64,000 nt of DNA from Setaria digitata (GCA_003640385.1 RCAB01000330.1:1-64000), one strand, 5' to 3'. Shown: positions 27,301 to 39,130, numbered from the stretch's first letter. A program made the numbers and translations. Notes: generated from the letters alone by a model not told the origin.

Positions 27301-27771
27301 GTCATATTCCAATCTAATCGAAAATGTTCCTTTTCGATGTTCTATCTTTATTTATTTACTATTTAGCAGGAACACATAATGCTAAAATTCATCATTTTTT
27401 CCATTTGTTTTTTTTTTTTCGAATGCTTTCTTTTAATCAATTTTATCAAGCGGCAGTATCACCACTATCTCTTTTAATTTCCACTAATTAATTAGGATTT
27501 ACACTAAACGTGAAGGAATTCGTTATAATAGGCTAAAAAATATGTGCTAGAACAGAATTTTTCATTTTATATTGGAATGAAAATTTCATGAAGTTAAATT
27601 TCGATTGTTAGTTACTATATTACTAGAAAAAGAAGAACAGAAAAATTTCGTCATTTTTCGTTTTTCTTTTTACTTCCTTCGATTATAATATTTTACTGTT
27701 TTCTATTAATAGATTATTACCTTTTTTGTTTTCAGATCACTACTGCGTGTATGTTTTTTTAATAATCAAAA
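24377..27771. other. Intergenic region between the receptor and the secreted-peptide gene
   Basis: Mostly AT-rich with no supported exon. The part from about 26460 to 27180 is visibly richer in G and C. It holds a perfect palindrome (26701-26722), an opposed TGATAA pair (26746-26764) and several CACGTTACGTG-like words near 26824. A short Arg/Lys-rich open frame near 26580-26680 has no start or partner exon. Confidence 0.5.
26701..26764. promoter_or_regulatory. Perfect palindrome plus opposed TGATAA sites
   Basis: ATTGACGTAT (26701-26710), GT, then ATACGTCAAT (26713-26722) is a perfect 10-base inverted repeat whose arms contain the CRE-like TGACGTAT. Just downstream, TTATCA (26746-26751) and TGATAA (26759-26764) form an inverted pair of the extended GATA site bound by intestinal ELT-type factors in C. 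elegans. About 1 kb separates this from the secreted-protein gene at 27772. A regulatory role is inferred from the motifs only. Confidence 0.35.
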
Positions 27772-28413
27772 ATGTTCCGCAACTGGAAATTTCATTTGCT
27801 AATTGCTACACTAAGCATATTAGCATGCTCAAATTTGCTACCTGAGGCTTGCATGCCAAATGGTGAATTTATAGCAAAATTTATGGGTATGCAAATGCCT
27901 TGTATGGATCTGCGAAAGAAAAAAATTCGAGTTGGCCGAAATCCAATCCGTCTTGTGGAAATTGACGACTATGGTCCTCATGAAGGTAAGTTAAGTCAAT
28001 TTCAATCAATAATTCCTTTAAGCTAAATCTAAAATTTCATTAATAATTAATTTGACCGCAAAATGATTCCGAAAAAAATTCTAATTTTGAAATAAAAAAC
28101 TTGAAATCAAGCAGTAAATTAGCACTAAAGTTAATATGAGCACTTCAATTTTCTCGTCTTTTTTTTTTTTGTTTTTTCGGAGACATCGAAGTCTAAAATT
28201 AAAATGGTTTTACAGTCACTAAACTTGCAAATACCGTTAATTAACGAAGAGAACTTTTTATAGAAAAATGATTTGCAAAAACCTTGAGAGGTAGAAAAAA
28301 ATTGAAATTGAAATAAAATCTTATCAAATAATTGTCTATGACTTTTTACAGAGTGCTCGAGAGACAAAGAATGTGTTCGAAAGCAGAAATGTAAAGATGG
28401 ATGTTGTTCATGA
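27772..28413 (+). CDS. Small secreted cysteine-rich protein (91 aa), 2 exons
   Basis: Exon 1 is 27772-27985 (ends GAAG/gtaagt) and exon 2 is 28352-28413 (preceded by tttttacag). The join completes a GAG codon in frame, giving 91 residues. TTTTCAG at 27729-27735 could be a trans-splice or 5' UTR acceptor 36 bases before the ATG. The first 20-odd residues have a basic start and a hydrophobic core (HLLIATLSILACSN), as in a signal peptide. The mature part has a central basic stretch (RKKKIRVGRNP) and a tail with spacing C-x5-C-x5-C-x3-C-C-S-stop. With three cysteines near the N-terminus this makes up to eight, enough for four disulfides. I do not recognise the family. It could be a hormone-like, antimicrobial or inhibitor peptide, or a nematode-specific secreted protein. 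No function is claimed. Confidence 0.75.
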
Positions 28414-28539
28414 TGAGATATTTTTACCTTACCTGTTTTTCTTTGCTTAATTTTTGGTTAAATTTTTTTAACATCTCCCATTGACTGATTGAGATTCAAC
28501 ACTTCAAGGAAGTCGTATTTGACGTAAATATCGAGAATG

Positions 28540-28550
28540 AATAAAATAAA
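28540..28550 (+). terminator. Candidate poly(A) signal for the secreted-protein gene
   Basis: Overlapping AATAAA words (AATAAAATAAA) about 125 bases after the stop codon at 28411-28413. Confidence 0.45.
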
Positions 28551-31500
28551 TTTAGTTTGAACTAACATTAGCGTTTCATTTAACGCTCACTAGAAGCGTT
28601 ACAGTTGTCATAAGTAAACAACATGTACGAAATAAGTAACTAATAACTTATATGGAATAATCAGAACGCCGGTCCATCTCATTTCATCAATTCTTGTTTG
28701 AAAAGAAAAAGTTGGATTTTAAGAATATAGTCCAAACTACAAAGATTATTCTTTGGATCCAATTTTAATTCAACTAGAACCAATGAAAGTTTGGAAAAAA
28801 AACACGGCTTTAATCAGTCATTGTAACAAATAAGCATTACTTTACCGAGACTTGTACGCTTTCCAGTTGTGTTGCATTAAACACGTTCAACCATTTATCT
28901 AAAGCCAACAACTGATAATTTAACCGATAATCACTTGTAATTTGTGTGATTATTTTGCATTTCTCGCTCTAAATCAGTAAATGAAGCACATTGGAATGCT
29001 TTCACAGTTAACAACTTTCAGACACCAGCGTTTTCACTATGGGAAATAACGGGAAAACCATCACGACATTAAAATTGTGCTGTTTTGTTGCTTCAGGTGA
29101 AATAACCGAGAATGATTAATGTACTGATATAACTCAATCCCCACAATATTAGTTTAATGATGGCTAGTCTTTTAGTTTTGATGACATGTAACAAGTTTCA
29201 GTCCTGATTTACTGAATTCTACCTAGGAATTATTTTTGTCACAAGCAACGAATTTATTTTGTCCAAAAGTTCAAATATTTGAAAATGAGCAATTCACTGA
29301 TAGCGTTTCGTTCTCATTACCTCTGTTTGTTAATTACTTTTTGTTAACGAAAAAAACAGTGAAAGAGTTTTTTTTGCAAAATAAAACTTTTCTTTGAAGT
29401 AATTGATAATGTTTGAAACTAAAATTTGCTAATAAAATGACTGTATTTGTCGATTTTCATTAGTTATAATAAAAGTTTGATTTCAAAGCAAGCATTTTAA
29501 TCGTGTTTCACAGTGTATCTGATATAATGCCTAATTATTCACAAGTAATTAGCAATTAATAATACTGAATTCTTCTGAGTAACTGCACAGTAATTCTTGT
29601 GAGCAATTGATTATTCATAAGGAAATTAATTTTAATATCAATATTGCAGAAAGTTTGGTTACCTTGAAAATATTTGTACAACTTTTTTTTAATTTCATTC
29701 GTTCATACTCCAGAGAGATTTTAATTTAGGTTATAATTAGGTGGAGAGGGATGATGAACGCAGTATCAGGAATAAAACTTTTCTTTTACGTTTAGTCAAA
29801 CCTAGACTAGAGCAAGACTTGGAGTGAACTGTTAAAGTAAACCAAAAAGGTATGATAACGTCCCAACAATACTATAACGCTGTATAGGCAGGTTGCGGGT
29901 AATTATCGTAATGACGTAAGAAATTAGATTGGAATATAGTCTATCCAAAAGTTATCACTATTCTACCGTTACGATCAGGCAAGACTTACGAAAAGGCCTC
30001 TTAAATAACGGATTGATTTGGGTGAGGCAGATTAGCATCTAATATTATTATGAAAACTTTTTACAAATTCATAAGTTATATCATATTAGAGGATTTGTGA
30101 CAAGTATTTTGGCATATTTCAATGGTCCTGAAATTTCAACAAGCGAAATTGGTAGCCTTAATTCTTTTTAGATTGTTCGATATTTAGATCTTAATATTAC
30201 ATAAGAAATAGAACTGGTAGTAAGAAATTGGAAAAAATAGTTGACAGTTCTCTTAGAAATTGAAAATGAAACTTACTCCAACTAAGCGGTGAAAAAAATA
30301 AGTTGTGAGATTCTCGTCATAGCGGGAAATAACAGTAGTGCAGTAACTGTCTTCCTGTTGAATTTCATTTCCAAATACTAAAATTCTTCCCTTTTTTGAC
30401 CTCGCTTATATTTTACCTACATCAATACCTCACGTATCAGTTAGTAATAATATACTGAAAATATCTGAATCCTTCTAATACCTTATTTCATTTATTCTAA
30501 CGCGCCAGAACAGCTTAATTTTAGACTTTTCTTTCAGCATTCAGATTCTTCCACGTAATGCTTTAACCCTTCCTGACTCGTACGTTTAACAGGAGGATTA
30601 TTCTGGATATGCACACCTTCTCAGCTAACATGCATTTCTGTTTCTTTTTATAGCTGGAACTTCATATTACTTTGATAAAAACCAAGACATTTGACTGGTT
30701 GATTTATTGAACTGAGAAAGAATTGGAAGATATATAAGAAATTAGGGTAAATCTGTTGAGAATTGTATATATATAAGGACTGTTCGAAAAAACCAACCTC
30801 AGTTGCCATAATTGCTTTGATGCAAAGAAGAAAGGAAATAAAAGTAGAATAGAATAAAACTATAATTAGAATGAAAAAAAAATAGAATAACAAAAAACTT
30901 TAATTTGAATTTGCTTCCGATTAGACAGATCAATCATACATGTAATATTTGCTATACTTTCAGAACAAAACTTACTTGAAATTTCTAAACTGAAAGGAAG
31001 AATTCTCAGATAAATCGATAGTGGGACCAGAAATTAATAACCAATAAGGAATTGAATTAGTGGAAGAAAGTGAAAAACTATAGTAGCAAGGAAATCTTGC
31101 TGCTCCTTTCTAGCCGTTGAAGTCAATAATAAGTAGAGTTGATAAAAAACAAAGCAATAATAAAACTAATAAAGTAATGTCTGATAAGGAACTCAAGCAG
31201 CGTTTACCAGTGATAAAGCGTCCTCTCATTGGCAGAACTGAAGAGTGTGATTTTTTTTTATGAATGTGGTATTTCTCGGAATTTTTCGTACTCTAATTTT
31301 GCTGGTTATTCTTATTCTCCATCGAGAAATCCCCCATAGCCACATATCATATTTCTTTGGATCAAAAATACACTATCATAAGATTTGCAAGTTCAACACA
31401 TTACCTTTCATTTATTGCAACCAATGCTGAAGCCTTCGAAGTTTTCACTCACGCACTATCATCAAACTAGATTGTTGCTCAATAGACCACTCTTTAAAAT

Positions 31501-32364
31501 ATTGCCTGAAATCAACGAAAACAGAAAAATGAGTGAATCATCCCGATTGCCTACGGGTCAATCAAGAAAATGAAACTTTTTTTCTGCAGTAAAAGCAATC
31601 CGTTGCTATTAACTTCATCTCCGATTTTTTACTTCGTCTTTTTGAGATCTTTTTCTTTTTTTTTAACTTTATCTTTAAAGTTATATTTCTTTTGAATGAA
31701 GCACAGCCATATTTATAAAGAAAAAAGTGTCATATGAATAAAATTATTTAACATTATAATAAACAAGAAATGTTCCTGTCTAATCCTTTGACATCATAAA
31801 AAGTGTATGTTGGATAGATTCCTGCTTAAAATATGTGACAGCATTCAGAACTTTAAAACCAAATTCCTTCTAAATGAGAAATTAAGGATAGTTACTGAGC
31901 GTAACAGCAGCTTTTACACAGAGAGATACATATAATTAAGTTGTCATATATGAGTCTTTATAATTCTCCATATGAAATGTAAAGAATTTACTAATTATAA
32001 TTCCTGGATTTTCCAATTGAGCAAAAAAATTGACACAAAAAGTTAGTTCACAGGTCGAAATCAAACATGCCTCATCAAATTATATTTCGTAATTTATGAT
32101 TAAATTTTAAAGGCAGGAATCATTAACTGAACTAAGAGGAGCTCTATAAACGAGTGATTCATTTTAATACAAAATTTGATAATCCAAATTATATTTTTTA
32201 GCTTCCAAAATGCAATATTTAAAATGGTAAATGAAAGCGATGTAGCATTTGACAACAACTAGCACAAAATCTATTGTCAGTCGAAAAGTGGACCTGTCCT
32301 CGTAGAGAGAAATATTTGCTTCAGCCACTAACTGTTACTTATCACAGAAATGTTCGTCAGCGTT
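28551..32364. other. Intergenic region without a supported gene
   Basis: AT-rich DNA. Open frames here (for example near 30648 and 31385) are short, low-complexity and lack splice partners. I see nothing else in it that I can support. Confidence 0.5.
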
Positions 32365-34646
32365 TCAAATGAATTTATGTGGATCTCGATTTTTCTTCTT
32401 CTGCGATTCGAAGCGTTTTGCGTGCAACCTCCGCTGTGCTGCTTTTCTTGCTCTGATATATATTTAGTTATTTAATTAAAACTGATCATGAAATAATCCC
32501 TCGAATAGAACACAGATTTGCAAAATGAAATTTACAAGTTTCGTGAGGCCGAATGGGTGATATGAAGTAAGTATGCTTATTTAAAACATATTCCGCTGTC
32601 CCTTCGATGTGTTTAAATTACAGGAGTGAAAGAAACGGGAAAAGGAAATAAGGAAAGGACAAAAAACAAATCACAGTGAAGTAAGAAATAAAGGTATCAT
32701 TGCAGAATTCTAAACAGCAAGCGGAATTTTCAGTTAATTCGAGATTATCAAACAATGTTTGAAAAGAATAGCTCGTTAGTTAGTAAATTCATCCTGAGAA
32801 TTGAAACATAAAGTGAACAATATACCTTTCATCAAGAATCTTTCTATCTTGATTTGTCGGTGGTCTACTTTCTAAAAGCTCCTTGTTGCATTCCAGTAAC
32901 ATGACTTGCAGCTTTTTAAAGCAGTCTTCTTGATTCTCTGCCTAAAAATAGGAAATGAGAGCAGTTTGTACGAAAAACACTCATTTCCAATACTTATCAC
33001 ATTAACATCAAGGAAGACATCAACAACACCCACTTGAAAATTCCTTTCCTGCCGATCATTTTGAATAATCGATAGGAATCAGTAAGATTAACCACAACAC
33101 TGACAAGAACAGAACCAAAAAACTACCTGAATCCTTGATTTATCTGAAGAGACTATAACATCATCTTGGTTGTTAAGCAGTCGAGCAAAACGCCTTCGGA
33201 ATATTCGGTGGATTTCCGGACTCAACCAATCTGCTTTTTTTAAATTAAACCGTATTTGACATTTTGTATTCACTGAAAAATACTCAATAATCTTTCTATT
33301 AAATGGTACTTCATCACTCACAAATTTTTTTCTCTAAACGAATGTGACACCTCAACGTGACAAAATTTAAGTACTACTAGACTGCATGTGAAAGTACTTC
33401 AGAAAGATAAATGAAAAAAGATTAAAACCAACAAAGAGACAAGTGATGATGTAAGCCTGACTTAATGAAATATATATATATATATATCCTACATCTATAA
33501 TGTATTAGCATCAGTTGTTTATCATTTTAGAGTGTGCGAATTAGAAATGTCTGCATAGTTAATTATGCAGCGAAAATGAAGAAGAGAAACTTCCTCTCAA
33601 GGACTGAATAATTCTGAACAAATTATCGACTGGCTACAGTAAATTTAGTAATGCCTGAAGGTGTAACTGACCTAACTCATTCGCTAAACTCTAATAATGG
33701 ATCAATTGCTGTAGCTAAAATTATGCAAGCATAAATTTTCCTCTACAAATAGCAGTTGGAATGAAATCCAGCAAGAAATTTTCCCTTCTGTGCACTTTTT
33801 TACCTCCCCAAAAAAAAAAAAAAAAAACTGATGGGCATTGAAACAAAGAAGGAAATATTCATTAGAAGAAAGTCTTCCTACTAAATATCTGAAACAATCA
33901 GAAATATAAACCAATACACACCCATATTAACGTTCTGACCACCAGGACCACTGCTTCGCACGAATCGTTTTTCAATTCTCTCTAAAAAAAAAAAAAAAAA
34001 TACCTGTTAGTCATGAAATTAACGAGCAGAATCTATGACAAACAACTTAATGTGAAGCTTAAATCTGAAATAAAATTAACTTGAATGAACCAAAAGTGGT
34101 AGTGTTCCGTCTTTCGTGGATATTTTTTCTCCCTTGTTTAAAATTTCATCCTTCCCCGACTCATTTCAATTTTCGTTATCTTTTTTTATTCATAAAACAT
34201 GACACACTCTTCTGGTGTACCTCATACGTATCAAACGCGTCTTTATAGCAATCGTTTCACATATGACCTTTTCTTTTGCTACTTCAAGTATTATCCAAAT
34301 CATTAGATGACAACTGTTGAAGAGAAGGAAAACTTGCCAACTGGAATACATCCATCAAATTCATAACCACCATCATCCTTCTAAAAGCATTGCTTTGGAA
34401 TAGGTAAAAAAAAAAAAATATTCGAGATTATCAATTATTTCAATATGTTAATACTTCACAAAACCATAGAATTAATTCACTATTGTATTCGTTAAAAGCT
34501 TGGAAGAGAAGAAAATTTAAATTTAAACAGAATTCAAAAAAATGGATTGAATCAGAGAAAAAACATACACAAGGAGAATGGTATTGCTGCTGTTGTCTGA
34601 ATTGCAATGGAAGAAATTTGTTAAAGTACTGTCGGAGACGATACAT
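32365..34646 (-). CDS. MRPL58 (ICT1): Mitoribosome rescue peptidyl-tRNA hydrolase ICT1/mL62, 6 exons
   Basis: Exons in transcript order: 34646-34569, 34380-34334, 33977-33922, 33272-33127, 32941-32826, 32452-32365. The total is 531 bases, 176 residues plus stop, with every phase matching. The protein hydrolyses peptidyl-tRNA on stalled mitochondrial ribosomes and in animals is built into the large subunit (mL62). The N-terminus is rich in Arg, Gln and hydrophobic residues with no acid before residue 26, as in a mitochondrial presequence. Exons 2-4 encode the codon-independent release-factor domain, with the catalytic motif RSSGPGGQNVN across the exon 3/4 region, then VNTK and ADWL as in family members. 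The C-terminal tail is strongly basic (RARKAAQRR, QKKKNR), the part that enters the mRNA channel in the family. The length is close to the usual size. Exon 3 is preceded by AGAGAG, and only the third AG keeps the frame. Confidence 0.93.
33472..33488. repeat. (TA)n microsatellite in the ICT1 intron
   Basis: TA run between the exons ending at 33922 and starting at 33272 on the minus strand. Confidence 0.9.
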
Positions 34647-34663
34647 CAGGAATTAACATCCAT
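34646..34663 (-). promoter_or_regulatory. Possible 5-codon upstream ORF overlapping the ICT1 start
   Basis: Reading down the minus strand from 34663, ATG GAT GTT AAT TCC is followed by TGA. The last base of that TGA is the A of the ICT1 start codon (TGATG). If the transcript begins upstream, this arrangement could permit termination-reinitiation. If the mRNA is trans-spliced close to the ATG, the element would be absent. Confidence 0.3.
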
Positions 34664-37175
34664 TTTTTTTTTAATCAAACACAGAAACGACTAAAATCTT
34701 AGATGCTGAAAAGTGAATTTTAATTTTCTAGCCAAACAGAGTGTAAAGGGAACGTCGACAATAATTTAGCAAAATGCTGTTGAATTACTAATTACTTTTC
34801 TCAGTCATCCTTTTTAAATCAAATATTTGCTAGGGAAGAAATCATTCTGTCAAGTTTTTATGAAAGTAGGTTGAATTTTCATTACACGCAACGAATACAC
34901 TGAATATTGAAAAAATGTCATTACAGAATGATCGAAGATGCCAAGAGTATAGAACTGAAATAAAGTGGAAAATGACACTTCATTTACCGAACCAGCATCA
35001 ATGAAGAAACGAATCTAATCTAGTATCAAGTAATCGAAAGTTAGAACTCAATCAGCCCAAAAGATTTAGTCATTTCATTTGAGTCGAAACATCGCACGAA
35101 TCCTTTTGGATGTCAACTGACCTCTAAAAACTCTTGCGCACCTGTTACTACCTGATTTTTTATACAGTGGGTGTATTGTCTTATCGAATACTCGGAATTT
35201 GCTCATTATCAAGTGAAAGCACGATTACAAAGATATCACGATATTGCCAATGGTTGAAATACAAGGAAAAAGATTGACAAGGAGTTTGATATCTCCAAGA
35301 AAAAAAAAAAAAAAACCAGCTTCACGGTCAGCTTCGAAACGGTGTAAAAGGTAAAATTGGTAAGAAATATTTGCGTCCTTTGCGCTCATCAGCAACTCCC
35401 TTTTAAATATGCTCTTTAATAAAGTAAGACTCTTCCTTCTTGTCAAAAACATCCTAGTGTGTCAGTCCCGTAAGCATGGATGACATGAAAGTTGGGAGAA
35501 CTCGGCTCATCTTGAACAAAGCGATTATCCACGAAACAACCCCGATGCTGACCATCCAAACTCTTTTGCCTAATCACTAGTTGGATTCAACAGAGCATTC
35601 AAATTTCCAAATCAAAATGCGAAAATTATTAGTTTAAGAATGCATCCTACATATTTTTAAAGCAAAATTTAAATCTTTAATCAAAATAGGTTCTACTAGA
35701 AATGCAATTTCAAGCCCTTTGATTACAATATGACAATTAGATGGTTGCATCACCATGACAAAGTGGAAATACGATATCTTTTTTTTTTTCTAAGTGACAG
35801 AATTAGGATAAAATCTAAGCACTATAATGCATATATAAATGGAAACAATACCCGCATCGAACAAGACCTGAAAAAAGAAAAAAGTGGGCAAGGAGAAAAA
35901 AGTTCAAAATCAACTTAAGTACCAGACTGGAGGAAATTAAAACGTTGGATATAACTTTTTGAAACATTAACCAGAAATTCAGTTTCTAAGCTTCGAAATG
36001 GATACACGTTTTTTCTCTTAAGTAGCAAAATCAAAGCAATTAATCCTCGCTACGTCGGCAAATTTACCAATCAATAGGACCTCCACGCCCGAATTTTAAA
36101 ACATTCTGACTACTTCCTGGCCTCCAAAAACCCAATGCCTCATGTGAAAACCATGCGAATTCCCAGACTGTAAATGCCAAAATCCTCTTCCACAGAAAAA
36201 ATTTGAATCTTGGATCAAAGCATTCTCCTCCGATCGAGGAATAGGGCTTTATATTTAATAAAATGAAAAGAAAATCAATCCCAGATTGATTTCTTGATTT
36301 CAAGTCAAACTCTCCAAAATGCGGAAAATTTGGAGAATCTTTAGTATCAGAAACAATTCGCCGAATCACACAGAAATCTAGATTCAAAAAAGATAACTAA
36401 CTCTCAAGAAAATATGGTAAAAGTAACCCCGTTACCGACAAAGCTCTTTTAAAACAGTGTAGCATCTCGCCTTGCTATCAAACACAGTTTACGGAGCTAC
36501 ATCCTTTGTTATGAGTAATAGTTGTACCCAAAATCAAGGTCTAGTTGCAAAAAAAACTGGGCACCTCCAGGATTAGATCAGTAGGACATCCGCGTCTTCT
36601 TGATCAATCCTTAATCCGCACGGTTGACTTATACTTATTGTCTCTAATTTGGTAATATGCGAAAAAACGCGCACCCATGTTTCTTGAAAAAGTACAAAAG
36701 TGCATGACAAAAATAAAAAAAGATCGGCAGAAATACAATTCCACACTCTAATCGAGTGAACATAGACCATGCCACACAAAACATCAAAGGCAGCCTCTAA
36801 AAAAATGAATGAAGAGAAATGGTAAAAACTGAATTAGTAGCATAAAACGTAACTATCAGATAAATCGAAATCTTTGTAATAGTTGTCGCTCGTATCAGTC
36901 CATAGAGTAAAATAAATCATCATGAATTTTAAGTGTTTAAATGCTAAATCCCTGAGAAAACTGAAACAAGAATCAAGAAGTTGAAGAATTGCTACTGCAG
37001 CATAAGACCTAAAGGAAACAATATGTCCTAGCAGAAAAACCAATGGGAAATCGACTCAACTACTGAAAAAAATTGAGAAAAGAGAGTAGAGAGAGTTGGG
37101 AGAAACGTAGAAAATTTTATGTAAGCTCGACTATAATCATCGATGAATGACATGAGAAGGTGTAATCTTTCTCAT
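34664..37175. other. Region between ICT1 and the acidic-protein gene
   Basis: No exon set closes here. The minus strand keeps several open frames of 68-107 codons (36064-36387, 36573-36779, 36834-37043). The base composition is slightly less AT-rich than flanking DNA, so an unrecognised gene or gene remnant cannot be excluded. Confidence 0.4.
36064..36387 (-). other. Unassigned 107-codon open frame
   Basis: Among the longest uninterrupted frames in the window that I cannot tie to a gene. The C-terminal half is aromatic-rich (LAFTVWEFAWFSHEALGFW) and ends GGPIDW before the stop. It starts with ATG, but no clear acceptor, donor or homologous motif was found. It may be chance, a terminal exon of an unrecognised gene, or a remnant. 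Confidence 0.2.
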
Positions 37176-38254
37176 TCAGTAACGATCTAAAGCCATCAGA
37201 TAACGATAGCTTTCTTCTTCATCACACAACACAGGTTCCGCCAAGAAGCCACGTCCAAATATATTCATCATACCACTAGCCTGAAACAGCGAATGTGTAA
37301 AATACTAATTTCAACAAGATTTTAAATTACCACAAAACTCATCCGTGAAAGACCGGACAGAATCAGCTGCTCAAAAGTCTTGTGTGCATCACTGAAAACA
37401 TTCATTTATAGCCAAATCATGATGTGCCCCTCTAAGTCACAAACTTTCCCCAAGAATGAAGGGCTAACAGAAATTTATTAAATATAGCGTATTTTCAGTG
37501 ATATTAATCATGGATGATAATTTAAACCAAAAAAAAAGTAATTTGAAAAGGAAGCAAACGTACGTTGAAGAATTTTAAGAAGCTACCGGTGTGGGGGACT
37601 TCAGATGTTCCATGCCTATCAACATTAACAAGTGGCGGTGCATTTGGTGGCACATTTTCGATATCCAGCTTACTTGTTCCAGGAAGCATAACACATGGTG
37701 CTGATTCTGTCTTTCTGTTTGACATTTTTCCCTGAAGAAAAAAGTTTTGGATGACGATTATCCTGGTGCACTGGGGTCAATAACCATTAACAAATGCTCG
37801 AGAACGCGCAACAGTAATATGCTTTCTTCTAAATAATTGTATTTTCACATCTAGGTACTAAGTAATACACAATATCAACATGTTTTAAGGATATTCACAA
37901 AGTCTTCCTACATCTTTCATTCTATATCCTCCATATGTATATATATATATATATAAATGCTGCAAGAAGAAGTCATCGTAGATCAGCAGAGCAGGAAGAT
38001 TTCAAATGAAACAATTTTCTGATAAATTAATCGTTATCAATCTTAGCAAGCAGAAATTAGTGATGCAAACAGACTCGACCCAGTTAGCAGTACTGATAAT
38101 TAATCAATAAAATAAGCCAACATATCTAGTCGTAAGGAGCGAATAAAAGGAGTGAAATGGAAAACGCACAGCGTACGACTGCAATAAAACAAATACTACT
38201 CACCTGTCTTTGCTCTGAATTATTCTCCGACTCTTCTTCTTTCCCACCTTTCAT
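37176..38254 (-). CDS. Small acidic conserved-looking protein, at least 4 exons
   Basis: Exons in transcript order: 38254-38204, 37731-37564, 37391-37331, 37280-37176. Exon 1 joins exon 2 in frame (AGACAG/gtgag, ttcag/GGAAAA), and the last two exons also join in frame. The join 37564 to 37391 does not: AAC/gtacgt ends in phase 0 but the next exon needs two carried bases, because TGA would otherwise open it. A short extra exon of about 19 bases near 37450-37470 would repair the phase if the donor at GTAC/gtttg is used; that part is speculative. The protein has an acidic, low-complexity N-terminus (KEEESENNSEQ), a Pro/Asn-rich middle (VPPNAPPLVN) and a compact end (NIFGRGFLAEPVLCDEEE, then YRYLMALDRY-stop). 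It looks conserved, but I cannot name the family. Confidence 0.6.
37937..37955. repeat. (TA)n microsatellite in an intron
   Basis: TA run between exons 1 and 2 of the acidic-protein gene. Confidence 0.9.
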
Positions 38255-38373
38255 CTTTGTTCGAGATTAAAATTCATCTTCAAATACTCCCATTCTCAAA
38301 GAACACAAATGTTATCACTCTCATGCACCTATCATCCCGCGAAACACTGGAGGGTTCATGCTCCACAACTCAC

Positions 38374-38639
38374 TCATGTTAGTTCATGAACAGACCGATA
38401 AGCAGGCTCAAGCATCCACCGGGAGACGGGAGTGAAACCCCAGAAACCCGCGGTACTGTCGTCACAAACGACCGGTAACACCCGGAGGGCGGGAAGACCT
38501 CCTCAGCTGCAGACGATGGCACTGAGTGAGCACTCGGCGCACGCTTTATAAATTCCGTTCCCTGGTTAAACTCCTCCTCCTCCACCTCATCAATATCGAT
38601 CTCCTCTGCGTCTCCGTCCTCTCTGCATTCTCGATTCAT
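38374..38639 (-). other. Possible 5' exon in a GC-rich island
   Basis: An ATG at 38639 opens an 86-codon frame that is strongly acidic at the start (DAEEIDIDEVEEEEF) and ends at a stop near 38379. Just after that stop the minus strand reads ATGA/GTGAGT, a near-consensus splice donor at 38374-38373. This could be an alternative first exon of the acidic-protein gene that starts 120 bases downstream, a 5' UTR exon with an upstream ORF, or chance in GC-rich DNA. Confidence 0.3.
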
Positions 38640-39130
38640 GATCTGTTCGCATCGATGGGAACAGTTCTCGTCTCCTGTTACAAACTATCCCCGCGGGTCC
38701 GCGGTACCATCGGTGCAAGTATCTCGGTGGTCAGAGCGAGATTACCCGGTGAAGAATGCAGTCCTGGTGAGAAGGTCCCAATGATACACGTCACAGTGAC
38801 ATCGTCTCTCCACTAAAATCGTCATAGCAGTAAGAGCCGAGGTATACGTCAGAGTAATGCGATCATCGATATGACTGCTTGGGCTTGTAGTTGAAGTGAT
38901 TGATTTGAGGCTTCGATGATCTGACCTCCCTGAGAGCTTCAGATCCCATCCTCTCTACCGGGAACAAGCACTTGACCGCGCTGTCCACGACGAGGCATAG
39001 TTGAAAGTGACTACCCAAAGATAGGTGTGTTAGTAGTTCCTTCATTAACCTAATTAAATGGAATGCGTGGGACAGGTATGCCGTCATAGTTAACCCATTG
39101 TCTCACTTCCAGCTTGATGTTTGTTGTACG
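38380..39130. promoter_or_regulatory. GC-rich, CpG-rich island
   Basis: About 750 bases have markedly more G, C and CpG than anything around them. Words such as CCGGAGGGCGGGAAG occur, and CCGCGG-GT-CCGCGG (38691-38704) is a palindromic pair of CCGCGG. CGCGGTAC occurs twice (near 38450 and 38701). The island abuts the 5' end of the acidic-protein gene on the minus strand. It contains short open frames in both directions, none with recognisable domains. A promoter, a non-coding RNA gene or a gene remnant are all possible. Confidence 0.4.

Noticed and set aside
38526..38816. 96-codon plus-strand frame in the GC-rich island
   Set aside because: GC-rich DNA has fewer chance stops. No domain is seen, and an equally long frame exists on the other strand.
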